DNA of 64,000 nt from JAIOQJ01 sp963718635 (GTDB lineage: Bacteria; Planctomycetota; Planctomycetia; Gemmatales; Gemmataceae). The stretch is from contig OY970367.1 in NCBI GenBank assembly GCA_963718635.1, forward strand, positions 6,200,001 to 6,264,000, given 5' to 3'. The position numbers and the translations under genes were made by a program. The notes under the pieces are model-generated. The model saw nothing but the letters and a program-made list of their open reading frames with translations, made no database searches and was not told where the DNA came from. Shown here piece after piece: positions 55,063 to 64,000 of the stretch (positions within the stretch are counted from its first letter, which is position 1; every line of letters starts with the position of its first letter).

Positions 55063-55872
55063 ATGCGAATGACATCGTCCATCGTCGATAGTTACCTGCC
55101 GGACTTCCCGGCCTTGGCTGTTGACTTGCCGATTTTATTCGAGGACGAGGGACAAGAACACATGGGGGAGACAGCCGCGCATACTCATGCCGCCCACACT
55201 GCATTCGCGGCTCTGCTGGCACATTTTGCCGATAAGACCGAGTATCGCGTGTTTGCCAACCTACGGATGTATTATCATCCCATTAACCGTTCGGCGTTCA
55301 TCTCACCGGATGTAATGGTTGTCTGCCCCACCCGGCCGTTGGATGCCGACGTCGGTTCGTATCGCATCGGGCATGATGGACCGGCGCCCTTGCTGGTTTG
55401 TGAAGTATTAGGGCAATGCTCCGGCCAGCAACAAGATTTGACCATCAAGCCTCTGATTTACGCTCATCTAGGCGTGAAGGAAGCTTTGTACATCGACACG
55501 ACTGGGCATTACATGCCCGAAAAGTTGAAGCTTCGCCGACTCCATCTACGCGACGAGACCTGGGCGGAGATTCCACCTGCGGAGAATGGACTCGTCAACA
55601 GTGCGTTTGGTTTCGCCGTTACAATCGAAGCCGATCAAAAGGTCCGATTTAGCAATCCGGGATCGAAGAATCCTTACCCGAGGCTGGAAGAGACGCACGA
55701 CGTCATCACCGCCTGGTCGATCGCCATGGAGACCTTGGCCGAGGCGAAGCAACGCAGGCGCCAGGCCGAGGAACAGGTGCGCCAATTGCGCTCCCAACTC
55801 CGCTCCGCCGATGAACGTTCGCGCAACGGCGCCGTTGAATTGCCCAAGGTCGAAAGTGCTGAAACGAAGTAG
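55063..55872 (+). CDS. Uma2-family (DUF820) putative endonuclease
   Basis: ATG 55063 follows GGGATGGGGACAT. The 269-residue protein has the Uma2 PD-(D/E)XK layout: MYYHPINRSAFISPDVMVVC, APLLVCEVLGQ with the Glu of the E-x-x core, and KPLIYAHLGVKEALYID. The C-terminal 45 residues are a charged coiled coil (AKQRRRQAEEQVRQLRSQL). Uma2 proteins are very numerous in planctomycetes and cyanobacteria; the biological role is unknown. A longer frame upstream overlaps the DUF1501 gene and is not used. Confidence 0.8.
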   Translation: MRMTSSIVDSYLPDFPALAVDLPILFEDEGQEHMGETAAHTHAAHTAFAALLAHFADKTEYRVFANLRMYYHPINRSAFISPDVMVVCPTRPLDADVGSYRIGHDGPAPLLVCEVLGQCSGQQQDLTIKPLIYAHLGVKEALYIDTTGHYMPEKLKLRRLHLRDETWAEIPPAENGLVNSAFGFAVTIEADQKVRFSNPGSKNPYPRLEETHDVITAWSIAMETLAEAKQRRRQAEEQVRQLRSQLRSADERSRNGAVELPKVESAETK

Positions 55873-55909
55873 TCTTTTTAGCCGGACGCGGAAGCGACGG
55901 AGTGCGACA

Positions 55910-56776
55910 ATGATCGACATAATCGCGTCTCGGCAAAGCAGTAGCCATGTTGCGCCTCCGCGCACGGCCTGCGATCTGCCGATCATTGCGGTCGATATGC
56001 CTGTTGTTTATGAGGATGAGGGGCAAGAGCAGTTAGGCGATTCGCTTTGCCACTCCATGTCGCAATATTTCATCTATTTCGGATTAGTGGCTCATCTTGC
56101 CGATCGGCCAGAATTAGAGCCCCTTCCGGATATGGATCTCCATTATCATCCCACTGATCGTGAGGCCTATATCTCGCCTGATTTGATGATTGTCTGCCCT
56201 GCTACACCCTTGCCGCTTTCTCTAGCGAGCTATCGTATTGGTGATCAAGGCCCGGCGCCTATTTTGGTAGTTGAAGTTTTGTCCGAGCGGTCTCATCAAC
56301 AGGGCGATCTAACGACGAAGCCGATAATTTACGCCGCTTTGGGAGTGGCCGAATACATTCTCGTCGATGTCACCGGCGACCTCTTGCCGGAGAAACTGCA
56401 GATCCGCTGTTTAGATCAGGACGAGTTTTGGATTAAGAAACAGGATAGCGACGGCGGCGTGACCAGCGCTCTCGGTTTTCGCATTATTATTGACGAAGAC
56501 GGAGAGGTTCGGGTTATTAACCAAGCGAGTGGAAACCGCTATGCTCGCCCTCACGAGGCGGAGCAAAAAGCAGAAGCGCTTCGTAACGCGGAACGAGCGC
56601 GATTAGAAGCGCTAGAGGGCTGGCGCGAGGCCGAAGTAGCTCGACGCGAGGGCGAAGAAACTCGCCGCGAATTGGAACATGCTTTGCGCGAATCCCAAGC
56701 AAGAACGAGCGAACTTGAAGCCTACTTAGCGCGTCTGAAGAGCGCTGGGTCCGATCACCCAAAACCAAACGCATGA
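55910..56776 (+). CDS. Uma2-family (DUF820) putative endonuclease, paralogue
   Basis: The 288-residue protein is a paralogue of the preceding one: VYEDEGQEQLGDSLCHSMSQ, LHYHPTDREAYISPDLMIVC, APILVVEVLSE and IIYAALGVAEYILVDVTGDL align with it at the same spacing. The coiled-coil tail is longer (EAEVARREGEETRRELEHAL). A 37-base gap with a copy of the AGCCGGACGCGGAAGCGACG repeat separates the two genes. The stop overlaps the start of miaB by 4 bases. Tandem duplication is likely. Confidence 0.8.
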   Translation: MIDIIASRQSSSHVAPPRTACDLPIIAVDMPVVYEDEGQEQLGDSLCHSMSQYFIYFGLVAHLADRPELEPLPDMDLHYHPTDREAYISPDLMIVCPATPLPLSLASYRIGDQGPAPILVVEVLSERSHQQGDLTTKPIIYAALGVAEYILVDVTGDLLPEKLQIRCLDQDEFWIKKQDSDGGVTSALGFRIIIDEDGEVRVINQASGNRYARPHEAEQKAEALRNAERARLEALEGWREAEVARREGEETRRELEHALRESQARTSELEAYLARLKSAGSDHPKPNA

Positions 56777-58260
56777 TGCAAACTATGTCGAAGAAACTCT
56801 ACATCGAAACCGTTGGCTGCCAGATGAACGTGCTCGATAGTGAGCTCGTCGTCGGCAGTCTGCGCAGACAGGGCTATGAGCTGGTTCAACAGCCAACCGA
56901 TGCCGACGTGATCTTCTTCAATACGTGCAGCGTTCGCGAACATGCCGAACAGAAAATCTATTCCGCCCTGGGCCGGCTGATCGGGCATAAGAAAGCCTTT
57001 CCGGAAACGGTGATCGGCGTCCTTGGCTGCATGGCTCAGAAAGATCAAGAGATAGTGCGCAAGCGGGCGCCGCATGTCGATATTGTCTGTGGCACGGGCC
57101 AATTGTCGCGCTTGCCGGAACTGGTCGAAGAGGTGAAGCGCACGCGCAAGCCGCAGTTCGCGCTGAGCTTGGGTCGTGCCGAAGCGAGCCGACACGACGT
57201 CGAAGCAAGCTTCGAAAGCTACGACCCGATGCGCGATGCCGCCATGCGGCCCACACCCTTCCAAGCCTTTGTGCGCATTCAAATTGGTTGCGACAAATTT
57301 TGCACCTATTGCGTCGTCCCCAGCACCCGCGGGCCCGAGCAAAGCCGACATCCGGATCAAATCATTGCTGAATGCAAACACCTGGCAGGCGAAGGTTGCA
57401 AAGAGGTGACGCTGCTCGGCCAGACGGTCAACAGCTACGAATATGTATTGGGTGATGGACGGCGTTCGCGCTTGAGCGATTTGCTGCTTCGCATTTCGGA
57501 TATCCACGGCATCGAGCGTATTAAATTCGTCACCAATTACCCCAAGGACATGACGGACGATCTTCTCGATGCGGTGCGCGATCTCGACAAAGCCTGCAAG
57601 TATCTGCATGTGCCCGTGCAATCGGGCTGCAACGATGTGTTAAAACGGATGAAGCGAACCTACACGGTCGAATTCTATTTGGAGATGTTGCAACGATGCC
57701 GGGAACGTGTGCCCGGCGTGGCAGTCAGCAGCGATTTCATCGTCGGCTTTTGCGGTGAAAGCGAAGCGTCTTTTCAGAAATCGTGCGATGTGGTGCGCGA
57801 TGCCAAATTCAAGAACAGCTTCATCTTCAAATACAGCACCCGGCCGGGAACCAAGGCGGACGCTCTATTTCCCGACGACATCCCCGAAGAGGTCAAGAAA
57901 CAGCGCAACCACGACCTGCTGTTAATTCAAAACGCCAACAGTTGGGACGATCACCAATCGCAGATCGGCACGCGCACCCAAGTGCTCGTTGAAGGACCAA
58001 GCAAGCTTGCCGGCCGACGGTCAGCCAAGGGCCTCCATCAGCTGACCGGGCGAACGATGACCGATCACATCGTCGTCTTCGAAGGAAATCCTCGACTGGT
58101 CGGCGAAACCGTGACCTTGCAAATAGTAGATACCAGTCCCTTCACCCTCTTCGGCGAGATCGAGACTGCGGAAATGATCGGCGCGGCTACCGATAGGACG
58201 TACGAGCGTTTGGCAGAAGTTAAGTTTGAACGGCGTATTGGTCTCCCGATGCTCTCTTGA
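56773..58260 (+). CDS. miaB: tRNA-2-methylthio-N6-dimethylallyladenosine synthase
   Basis: The 495-residue protein is a full MiaB. The N-terminal UPF0004 domain has ETVGCQMNVLDSELV and FFNTCSVREHAEQK and LGCMAQ with three cluster cysteines; the radical-SAM core has QIGCDKFCTYCVVPSTRGPE (C-x3-C-x2-C); a TRAM domain forms the C-terminus. It adds a methylthio group to i6A37 of tRNAs. It overlaps the Uma2 stop by 4 bases, an unusual pairing that is probably fortuitous. The frame is intact. Confidence 0.95.
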   Translation: MMQTMSKKLYIETVGCQMNVLDSELVVGSLRRQGYELVQQPTDADVIFFNTCSVREHAEQKIYSALGRLIGHKKAFPETVIGVLGCMAQKDQEIVRKRAPHVDIVCGTGQLSRLPELVEEVKRTRKPQFALSLGRAEASRHDVEASFESYDPMRDAAMRPTPFQAFVRIQIGCDKFCTYCVVPSTRGPEQSRHPDQIIAECKHLAGEGCKEVTLLGQTVNSYEYVLGDGRRSRLSDLLLRISDIHGIERIKFVTNYPKDMTDDLLDAVRDLDKACKYLHVPVQSGCNDVLKRMKRTYTVEFYLEMLQRCRERVPGVAVSSDFIVGFCGESEASFQKSCDVVRDAKFKNSFIFKYSTRPGTKADALFPDDIPEEVKKQRNHDLLLIQNANSWDDHQSQIGTRTQVLVEGPSKLAGRRSAKGLHQLTGRTMTDHIVVFEGNPRLVGETVTLQIVDTSPFTLFGEIETAEMIGAATDRTYERLAEVKFERRIGLPMLS

Positions 58261-58332
58261 TGGAGTCGAGAGATTGTGCCATGCGCATCTTGAGCGTCAG
58301 TCCTCGTTGGAATTCTCTTGAATGGCAAGGTA

Positions 58333-60244
58333 ATGGACGCACACACGCTTGAGCTGCTCGAATATAACAAAGTTCGCGTCTTGCTCGCCGAATATGCCGC
58401 CACGTCGCTCGGCAAAGAATTGGCCCAGGCTATCGAACCGCGGTCAACGATTGAGCCACTGCGTGCTGAGCTAGCTCTCGTCAGCGAGATGGTTGATGCT
58501 CTAGGACTGGGTCAGTCTCCCCCCTTTGGCGGCGTTCACGATGTCCGCTTGCACGTGCGTCGGGCAGCCATCGGCACGATGCTTACTGCCGATCAGCTTC
58601 TGCTCGTTGCCGACACGTTGACAGCGACAGGGGCTTTTTATCGCTATCGCTCACGGCTCGACGGTCGCTTCGCACGCCTGATCGACCTGCTAATGCCCGT
58701 GGAAGATTTGGGACCGCTGGCCAAAAATATTACCGGTTGCATCGATGGCCGGGGCCATTTGCTCGACTCCGCCAGTCCCGACTTGGCGACGATTCGGCAG
58801 CGCTTAGGTGACTTGGAAGAAAAGGTTCAGGCCGAGATTAAGCGGCTATTACGCGATCCGGAACTTCGCAAAATCCTGCGTTATCCCAATGCGACAGTGA
58901 ACGGCGATCACTATGTGCTGCCGGTGGCTTCCAACCATCGCCAAAAGGTGGCCGGGGTAGTCCATCGCACGAGCAGCACCGGCGAGACAATTTTCATCGA
59001 GCCCGCCGCAGTAGCCGGCCTAAGCGCCGAGCGCACCGTATTGAAGGCGGACGAAGATCGCGAAACGAAGCGCATCTTGCGTAAGCTAAGTGCAGAGATC
59101 GGCAAATATTCCCGGCATATCAATTCAGCCTTGGAGGTAATCGCTCGCGTCGATCTAATCACGGCCAAGGCACGCTATTCGCTCGAATTTCACATGTCGG
59201 CGCCGGACCTGAATGACGAGGGCCGGCTTTGGCTACGTTCGGCCCGCCATCCATTGCTCGAACAGATTTTTCGTCAAGGAGTTTCGGAAACAGATAAGCA
59301 GCGTTCCGTCGTGCCCATTGAGGTTCGACTTGGAGTCGGCTTCAATTTACTCGTCATCACCGGCCCGAACACCGGAGGCAAAACCGTTGCCCTGAAGACA
59401 ACAGGACTGCTAGCGCTGATGGCTCAGTCGGGGATGCACATTCCGGCCACCGAAGGGAGCGCCTTGCCGGTCTTCGAGCATATCCTCGCCGACATAGGCG
59501 ACGAGCAGAGCTTGGAACAATCGCTCAGCACTTTCAGTTCGCATATATCGCGGATTGCGCGTATTTTTGAGAAAGCGAATGCGAATAGCCTGGTTCTATT
59601 GGACGAACTTGGCGCGGGCACCGATCCGACGGAAGGCGCTGCGCTGGGCCGCGCAATTCTCGACCAACTCGATCAGATCTCCTGCCGGGCCATGGTGACG
59701 ACCCACCTCGGCGATCTCAAAACGTATGCCTTTACGAATGAGCGAGCCGAGAACGGCGCCGTCGAATTTGATATCGAAACTCTGTTGCCGACCTATCGGC
59801 TGCTGATCGGCCAATTCGGTATGAGCAACGCGCTCGAGATCAGCGCGTCGGCTAAAACTACCCAACGAACTTCTCAAGCGCGCCCGGCGCTATCTCAGAC
59901 GTCGACGCGGCAAAGGTTCTGAACTCGTCCGCCTGCAACAACTGCGCGAGGAGGCCGAGAAAGCGCGCGAAGCAGCCATGGCCGCGCAGCACGTAGCCGA
60001 CCGCCAGCGCGAAGAGTTCGAAAAGAAAACATCGGACCTTAATCGCGAAGCCGACGCGGCGGCCGCGCTTCGCGACTGGCGCTTGAAACTGCAGGTCAAC
60101 GACATGGTTTGGAGTCCCAAATTTGGCAAGATGGCCAAGGTGGCCCGTTTGGACCATCGTAAGGGGACGCTCTTTATCAGCGTCGGCATCGGCCAATGGG
60201 AAGTCGGCTTTCAAGAAGTATGCCCGCATGAGCCAGCCTCTTGA
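58333..60244 (+). CDS. mutS2: MutS2-type protein, apparently without Smr domain (one frameshift)
   Basis: From ATG 58333 the protein starts MDAHTLELLEYNKVRVLLAE. The clamp and core regions are typical (SSTGETIFIEPAAVAGLS), and the ATPase has Walker A ITGPNTGGKTVALKTTGLLA, Walker B NSLVLLDELGAGTDPTEGAA and the THLGDLK switch. One extra A near 59848 shifts the frame; the rest (ARRLKLPNELLKRARRYLRR) continues through a coiled coil to a KOW-like end VNDMVWSPKFGKMAKVARLD. The total is about 637 residues; usual MutS2 is near 780 with a Smr nuclease at the C-terminus, which is absent here. It probably acts on branched DNA or on stalled ribosomes. Confidence 0.88.
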
Positions 60245-60409
60245 AAACATTGATCAAAATATGGCGAAGGCGCGGCCTTCGAGCGAAGATGTTGGGGCGT
60301 TTTAAGAACGACGAATTTCGCCGGCTCGACCCTTGACAACCGATAATACCTCTGCCAAAGTAATCGTTCTATGGAACAGCCGCAAAGTCCACTGCCATCT
60401 GAAGTTCGG

Positions 60410-62211
60410 ATGTCTCATAAATTCCAGATTAACCTACGCGGATTGATCGAACTGCTCTCGGATCACCTTTACAGTGGTCCGGAAGTGTTCGTGCGCGAAC
60501 TGCTGCAAAATGCAGTTGATGCCATCCGCGCGCGTCTTAAGTTAGAACCGCAGCACGTCGGGGAAATTTCGCTGGAATTAGCGGCCCCGAAAGGGAAGCC
60601 GCCGAGCGTCATCCTCATCGACAACGGCATCGGACTGACCGAAGAAGAAGTGCACCGGTTTCTCGCCACCATCGGCGAATCCTCGAAGAGGGTGCGCGCG
60701 GCGCCCAGCCCTCCGATTACATCGGCCAGTTCGGCATCGGCATTCTTTCCTGTTTCGTCGTCAGCGATGAGATCGTAGTGATTTTGCGCAGCGCTCGTGA
60801 AAAGGCACCCGCCATCGAATGGCGGGCGCTGCCCGACGGCACCTATACCTTCAAAAGTCTCTCCAGCGATATCGGCTTCGGCACGCAGGTCGCCCTAACC
60901 GCCCGGGCGGACATGGAGGAATATTTTACTTTCGACCGGCTCGCCGAGTTGGCGAAACACTATGGCAGCATGCTCCCCTATCCGATCAAGGTGATCGCCG
61001 GCAAGCGGTCCGAAATCGTAAACGAACAAGGCGCGCCCTGGCGGCTGGAATTCGCATCGAAGAAGGAAAGAAGCCGTGCCCTCCTCCAGTTCGGACGCGA
61101 GGCCTTCGGCGCCGATTTCTTCGATGCCATCCCGTTGAAAGCTCGTTCCGGAGATATCGACGGCGTTGCCTTCGTGCTGCCCTATGAAGCCAATTTGACG
61201 GGCAAACGTTCGCACCGCGTTTATCTGAAGAACATGCTTCTCTCGGAGAATGCCGACAACTTGCTGCCCGAGTGGGCTTTCTTCGTGAAGGCAATCGTGA
61301 ATGCCAACGATCTGCGCCCGACGGCTTCGCGTGAAACGTTTTACGAAGATACAAAGTTGGCCGCCGCTCGCAAAGCATTGGGAGAAAGTCTTCGAAACTA
61401 TCTGGTTGAGTTGGCTGAGCAACAGCCGGATAAATTCACCAAGTTCATTGACCTGCATCACCGCGCTCTCAAGGCGTTAGCCGTCGAGGACGACGAATTT
61501 TTCCGCCTGTTCATCGATTATCTGCCATTCGAGACGACGCACGGAAGAATGGCGCTGGGCGAGTATCGGCGCGAACAGGCCGAGGTGCTTTATGCTGTCT
61601 CGGTCGATCAATTCCGCCAGATCGCGAGCATCGCCGCGGGGCAAGGGCGTTGCATCATCAATGCCGGCTATACGTTCGACCAAGAATTGATGGTGAAAAC
61701 CGGAGAGACGTTCGACGTGGCCGTCCGAGAAGTGGATGCGGCTGAAATCGTCGAATCGTTCGAAGAGGCGACGGTCGAAGAGCGAGAAGCGGCGGAACTG
61801 ATGCTTTCGGTTGCGGAGTCAGCCTTGAAGCCTTTCAAATGCACGCCCGAGCTGCGAAGGTTCAACCCGCGCGAAGTTCCGGCGTTGTTCAGCACGAGCA
61901 AAGAGGGGCGATTCTTTCGCTCCGTGGAGCAGTCGCGGGAAATCTCGACTCCGCTATGGGGCGGCGTGCTCGACCAGTTGAAGCCGCGCGGTCGGCAGGC
62001 GGTTCCCTACTCGCTGCTCTGTTTAAACTATGCCAACCCGCTAGTGCGCAGGCTTGCCAGTTTGCGGAATAAATCGCTGCTGTGCCGTGCCATCGAGATG
62101 CTTTACGTGCAGGCGTTGCTGTTAGGCCATCAACCGTTGAACGCCAAAGAACTGGCCCTCTTGAACGAAGGATTGCTCGCCCTCATTGAAATGGGTGTTG
62201 GCGACGAGTAG
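60410..62211 (+). CDS. Hsp90-family protein, divergent paralogue of HtpG (one frameshift)
   Basis: The start is taken at ATG 60410 (MSHKFQINLRGLIELLSDHL), as in related proteins; an earlier ATG is at 60371. The GHKL ATPase shows FVRELLQNAVDAI, LIDNGIGLTEEEV and IGQFGIGILSCFVVSDEI. One missing base near 60690 splits the last two. The middle domain keeps NANDLRPTASRETFYED with the catalytic-type Arg, but the C-terminal part differs from HtpG. About 600 residues. This matches, from memory, the separate class annotated as HSP90 family protein in actinobacteria, often beside a helical partner gene, as here. Confidence 0.8.
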
Positions 62212-62263
62212 CTAGGGGTTCAAAGCTCTTCCGAGCGTGAGCGACGGAGAGCCCAAAAGGTAA

Positions 62264-63395
62264 ATGAGACCAATGGACGCACAAAGTGCCAGCTCCTCCC
62301 GCGATGGTGTACTGACTCTCCTGGCTATTGCCGAGGCATTGCCTTATGGCTCGACGCAGATCGATATTGTGGAACAAGCGGTACGCACGGCCGATACGCT
62401 CAACGATCTCGACATGGCCTATCACGCGCGGCAGGAACTGGTGAAGGCGTCTATGTTCGGCGGGCGTCTCGATATTACCCTGGTGGCGTTTGCCTGGTGC
62501 GTCGCTCAATTCGATGCCAACCCCGGACGCTTTAACTCGTTTGAACTTTTGTGGCGATTCAAATGGGTGGTGAGCACGCTGCCGCAGTTTCCGCAGATGT
62601 CGAAGGCGACCATTGACCGGATGCTCGAAGACATGGAACGGCGCTTCATCGCGGCCGGCTCTTCCATGCAGCCCGTGTGGCACAAACGGCGCAGCGTGGA
62701 AATGATGATGGGCAATGTGGAAGCGGCTGCCATCGCACACAAAAATAGCATCCGGCTTGCGAGAAATTATCTGAGCGATTGCCACGCCTGCGAAATTGAT
62801 TCGCTTGTCGAATATTACATGGATCTAGGCAAGGGCGCAAGGCTTGAAGAAAGCAGAGCGCATCTTTGATGGATCGTTGTCGTGCGCCGAAGTGCCGCAC
62901 CGCACCCATGCCACCGTGCTGCTCCCATTGCTGAAAGCAGGCAAAGGTGACGAGGCGATGGAACATCATCGCGTCGGCTATCCAATGATAAAAGGCAACC
63001 CGAAACATGGCCGTTATATCGCGATGCATATCGCATTTCTGGCACTGACGCATAATGAGAGTCGATCTCTGCGATTATTCGAACGCTATGCCGATCCGGT
63101 GCTCGATGGCTCGGACCCCGACCGCGAGTTCGATTTTTTACGCTACAGCGAGTTGGCGATCAGTTATGTAGCTGAGCGGAAAAAAAAAGCTAAGTGCCGT
63201 CTGCCTAAGATTCTCGAGCCCGAGTTGAAGGCAGGGGAGGCGACGCTTACTGATATAGCGGAGGAACTCCATCGCCGCGCCACCGAATTGGCAAGGCGCT
63301 TCGACGAGCGCAACGGCAACGATTTTTATACCGAGCGCTTGAGAAAGACAGGTTTCTTTAAAAAGTATGCGTCGCCCCATGCTTTTTCAACGTAA
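62264..63395 (+). CDS. Helical-repeat partner of the Hsp90-like protein (one frameshift)
   Basis: The gene begins 52 bases after the Hsp90-like gene, with AAAAGG before ATG 62264 (a second ATG is at 62273). The product is all helical and TPR-like: LNDLDMAYHARQELVKASMF, FNSFELLWRFKWVVSTLPQF, then, after a one-base shift near 62845, ERIFDGSLSCAEVPHRTHAT and LAISYVAERKKKAK, ending HRRATELARRFDERNGNDFY with FTERLRK-like residues. About 377 residues. The partner gene next to Hsp90-like ATPases in other phyla looks similar, so a co-chaperone or client-binding role is inferred. Confidence 0.65.
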
Positions 63396-63458
63396 CAGTG
63401 CCGAGTTTAGCCGCGAGTCGTAAGGTTTCCGCCGACTCGCGTAAACGGCAAACACACA

Positions 63459-64000
63459 CTATTTCATCGGCAGTTTCTTGATCTGCACATTTCGAAAAGC
63501 AACCGGGTCATTATGGCCTGCGAAGCCGAAATGACCTTTCGTCCGGTCCTTACCGGGGTGCGGAGACTTGCCCATGAATTCGGAGATTTTACTAACGTCG
63601 GCATCGTTGATCAGGTTGCCGTTCAGTTCCACTTTGATCGCCGAACCGTTCACGGTGACCTCGATAAAATTCCATTCGCCAACCGGGCGCAAGTAACCGC
63701 GTTGCGAAGCAACCATGCCGTAAACAGAGCCGCAGTACTGGCGCGGGTCGAGCTTCTCATACTTTTTGGCAGTATCATCGAGGATTTGTACTTCGCACAT
63801 GCCGGTGTAGGCGGTGTCGCCTTCGCCCGGGTAGCGGATGGCCAAACCGTTGTTGCCGCCGGGAGGTAACTGAAATTCAACGCGAGCAATGAAGTTGTCG
63901 TACTCTTCTTTCGTGTAGATGGTGCCGCCTTTGCCTGGCTTGCAAACGATGGCTTCGTCTTTTACTTCGTATTGGTCCACCGGGCCTGCCCAGCCGGTGA
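63459..64000 (-). CDS. DUF1080 (3-keto-disaccharide hydrolase family) protein, 5' end outside window
   Basis: The frame is open to the edge of the window, and TGWAGPVDQYEVKDEAIVCK continues upstream. The visible part is a concanavalin-like beta-sandwich: YTKEEYDNFIARVEFQLPPG, NNGLAIRYPGEGDTAYTGMC, VQILDDTA and WNFIEVTVNGSAIKVELNGN, ending GHFGFAGHNDPVAFRNVQIK. The family includes 3-keto-glucoside hydrolases and is abundant in planctomycetes, usually secreted. The signal peptide lies outside. Confidence 0.88.
   Translation of the reverse strand, partial: TGWAGPVDQYEVKDEAIVCKPGKGGTIYTKEEYDNFIARVEFQLPPGGNNGLAIRYPGEGDTAYTGMCEVQILDDTAKKYEKLDPRQYCGSVYGMVASQRGYLRPVGEWNFIEVTVNGSAIKVELNGNLINDADVSKISEFMGKSPHPGKDRTKGHFGFAGHNDPVAFRNVQIKKLPMK

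Overview
The window looks like a piece of a planctomycete chromosome of fairly high GC content. The evidence is a combination of families typical of that phylum: a BBP7-type outer-membrane beta-barrel, a PEP-CTERM protein, DUF1549/DUF1553 and DUF1501 proteins, sulfatases, DUF1080, an Lgt with a PDZ insertion, kinases with a planctomycete-type N-terminus, and a FtsK-like ATPase grouped with WXG100-like small proteins. The order within the phylum (Pirellulales or Gemmatales) cannot be settled from the sequence alone. No rRNA, tRNA, IS element, prophage or CRISPR array was seen.

Layout. 0-16 kb: NHL-repeat protein, MBOAT-like acyltransferase, a probable Ser/Thr pseudokinase, a GT2 glycosyltransferase, a broken SDR gene, uxaE, BBP7 porin, PEP-CTERM protein, small unknown genes, an alkaline-phosphatase-superfamily enzyme and trpB. 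16-24.7 kb: a poly-acidic protein, lipid genes (CREST-like hydrolase, fatty acid desaturase), guaA, a repeat-filled 1.2 kb intergenic region, a decayed gene pair, nfo, and an FHA-GGDEF diguanylate cyclase. 25.2-28.2 kb: a methyltransferase / flavoprotein / type III polyketide synthase operon. 28.2-31.4 kb: sulfatase and htpG. 31.5-35 kb: an accessory island of toxin-antitoxin-like genes (hicBA order, Rpn-like nuclease, XRE/BrnT-like pair, broken RelE-like toxin). 35.3-37.7 kb: a membrane-anchored TPR protein. 37.9-43.1 kb: a tightly overlapping five-gene operon with an EssC/FtsK-like ATPase, two small WXG100-like proteins that carry W-x-D-Q instead of W-x-G, a helical protein and an Sm-like protein. 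This is the best candidate for a poorly described system, a type VII secretion-like machine in a diderm. 43.4-55 kb: DUF1549/1553 protein, RNase Z, MoaD/ThiS-like protein, ABC ATPase, Lgt, ferredoxin, MBL-fold protein, glutathione peroxidase, DUF1501 protein. 55-64 kb: two Uma2 paralogues, miaB, mutS2, an Hsp90-like ATPase with a helical partner, and a DUF1080 fragment.

About 25 genes, including housekeeping ones (mutS2, nfo, lgt), are interrupted by single-base indels that leave both halves highly conserved. Where the extra or missing base can be located it is mostly one extra base. This looks more like an unpolished assembly than biology, so the coordinates given for these genes span the whole broken reading frame and they are listed as CDS, not as pseudogenes, unless several lesions make decay plausible.

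Intergenic DNA is rich in structured repeats: a two-hairpin element in four copies with compensatory base changes, a 26-bp tandem array, a 41-bp tandem array, long GC-rich inverted repeats at gene ends, and a dispersed CCACGGATGAAACACGGAT-type repeat.
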